Assembly: GCA_018267095.1 (NCBI GenBank)
Contig: JAFDZC010000004.1
Location: forward strand, 62,001-126,000
Length of the DNA: 64,000 nt
Direction: 5' to 3'
From: Bacteroidota bacterium
Lineage (GTDB): Bacteria > Bacteroidota > Bacteroidia > Flavobacteriales > Flavobacteriaceae
A program made the translations under genes and the position numbers. Each line of letters starts with the position of its first letter. Position 1 is the first letter of the stretch. Below are positions 63,991 through 64,000 of this stretch, piece after piece. The notes under the pieces are model-generated. The model did not search any database. It saw nothing but the letters and a program-made list of their open reading frames with translations, and was not told where the DNA came from.

Positions 63991-64000
63991 AAGCTATGAA

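Overview
The window reads as the chromosome of a Bacteroidetes bacterium, most likely Flavobacteriaceae. It is AT-rich. Secreted proteins end in type IX secretion (T9SS type A) sorting domains, lipoproteins are abundant, start codons lack clear Shine-Dalgarno sequences, and promoter-like elements resemble the Bacteroidetes -7 motif TAnnTTTG. The organism appears to be a facultative denitrifier (nitrite to NO to N2O to N2) that makes a zeaxanthin-type carotenoid and takes up cobalamin.

Layout. 0-4.5 kb: three T9SS-tagged secreted proteins, including a subtilisin-family protease. 4.5-5.4 kb: no intact gene, with traces of a decayed minus-strand gene. 5.4-36.7 kb: a denitrification super-cluster. 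It holds a clade II nos operon (cytochrome c, nosZ, four-helix membrane protein, nosL, nosD, nosF, nosY, truncated globin); nadA-nadB divergent from ric-nrdD-nrdG; a second, atypical NorC/NorB-like pair; a fasciclin lipoprotein; a Crp/Fnr regulator with a membrane protein; a copper-acquisition module with an OprC/NosA-type receptor; an NsrR-like repressor; and norC-norB-nirK-nirV-SCO-porin-norQ-norD-norE-norF-osmC. 36.7-43.5 kb: an accessory island with PcfK/PcfJ-type genes and uncharacterised families, but no recognisable integrase or relaxase. 43.5-44 kb: an 84-nt tandem repeat. 44-47.7 kb: carotenoid operon (CarH-like regulator, crtI, crtB, crtZ). 47.7-49.8 kb: ECF sigma factor, anti-sigma candidate and two DUF4252 proteins. 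49.9-57.6 kb: an S41 protease, then cobalamin uptake (BtuG-like protein, BtuB with a cobalamin riboswitch, BtuF, BtuC, BtuD). 57.6-64 kb: a methyltransferase, TrmL, RluE-type pseudouridine synthase, RmuC and a T9SS FG-GAP/ASPIC protein.

How it fits together. Five palindromes of the form TGA-N6-TCA (near 5.41, 14.69, 20.89, 22.82 and 26.82 kb) lie upstream of nos, of nadA and ric-nrdD, of the fasciclin gene, of the Crp/Fnr gene and its divergent neighbour, and of norC. Each has a TTTG-ending -7-like element starting about 38-40 nt downstream of the box start, which would put the box near -41. This points to one regulon, probably driven by the encoded Crp/Fnr protein. It would couple respiration of nitrogen oxides with repair or replacement of NO-sensitive Fe-S enzymes, anaerobic dNTP synthesis and copper import. 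The B12 uptake genes and the CarH-like B12-binding regulator may likewise be functionally linked.

Most notable observations: (1) NrdD, the class III ribonucleotide reductase, stops before its glycyl-radical segment, which is encoded by a separate overlapping 57-residue frame; (2) a second NorC/NorB-like pair whose catalytic subunit lacks several expected metal ligands; (3) the shared palindrome/-7 spacing across the cluster; (4) the placement of nadAB in this regulon.
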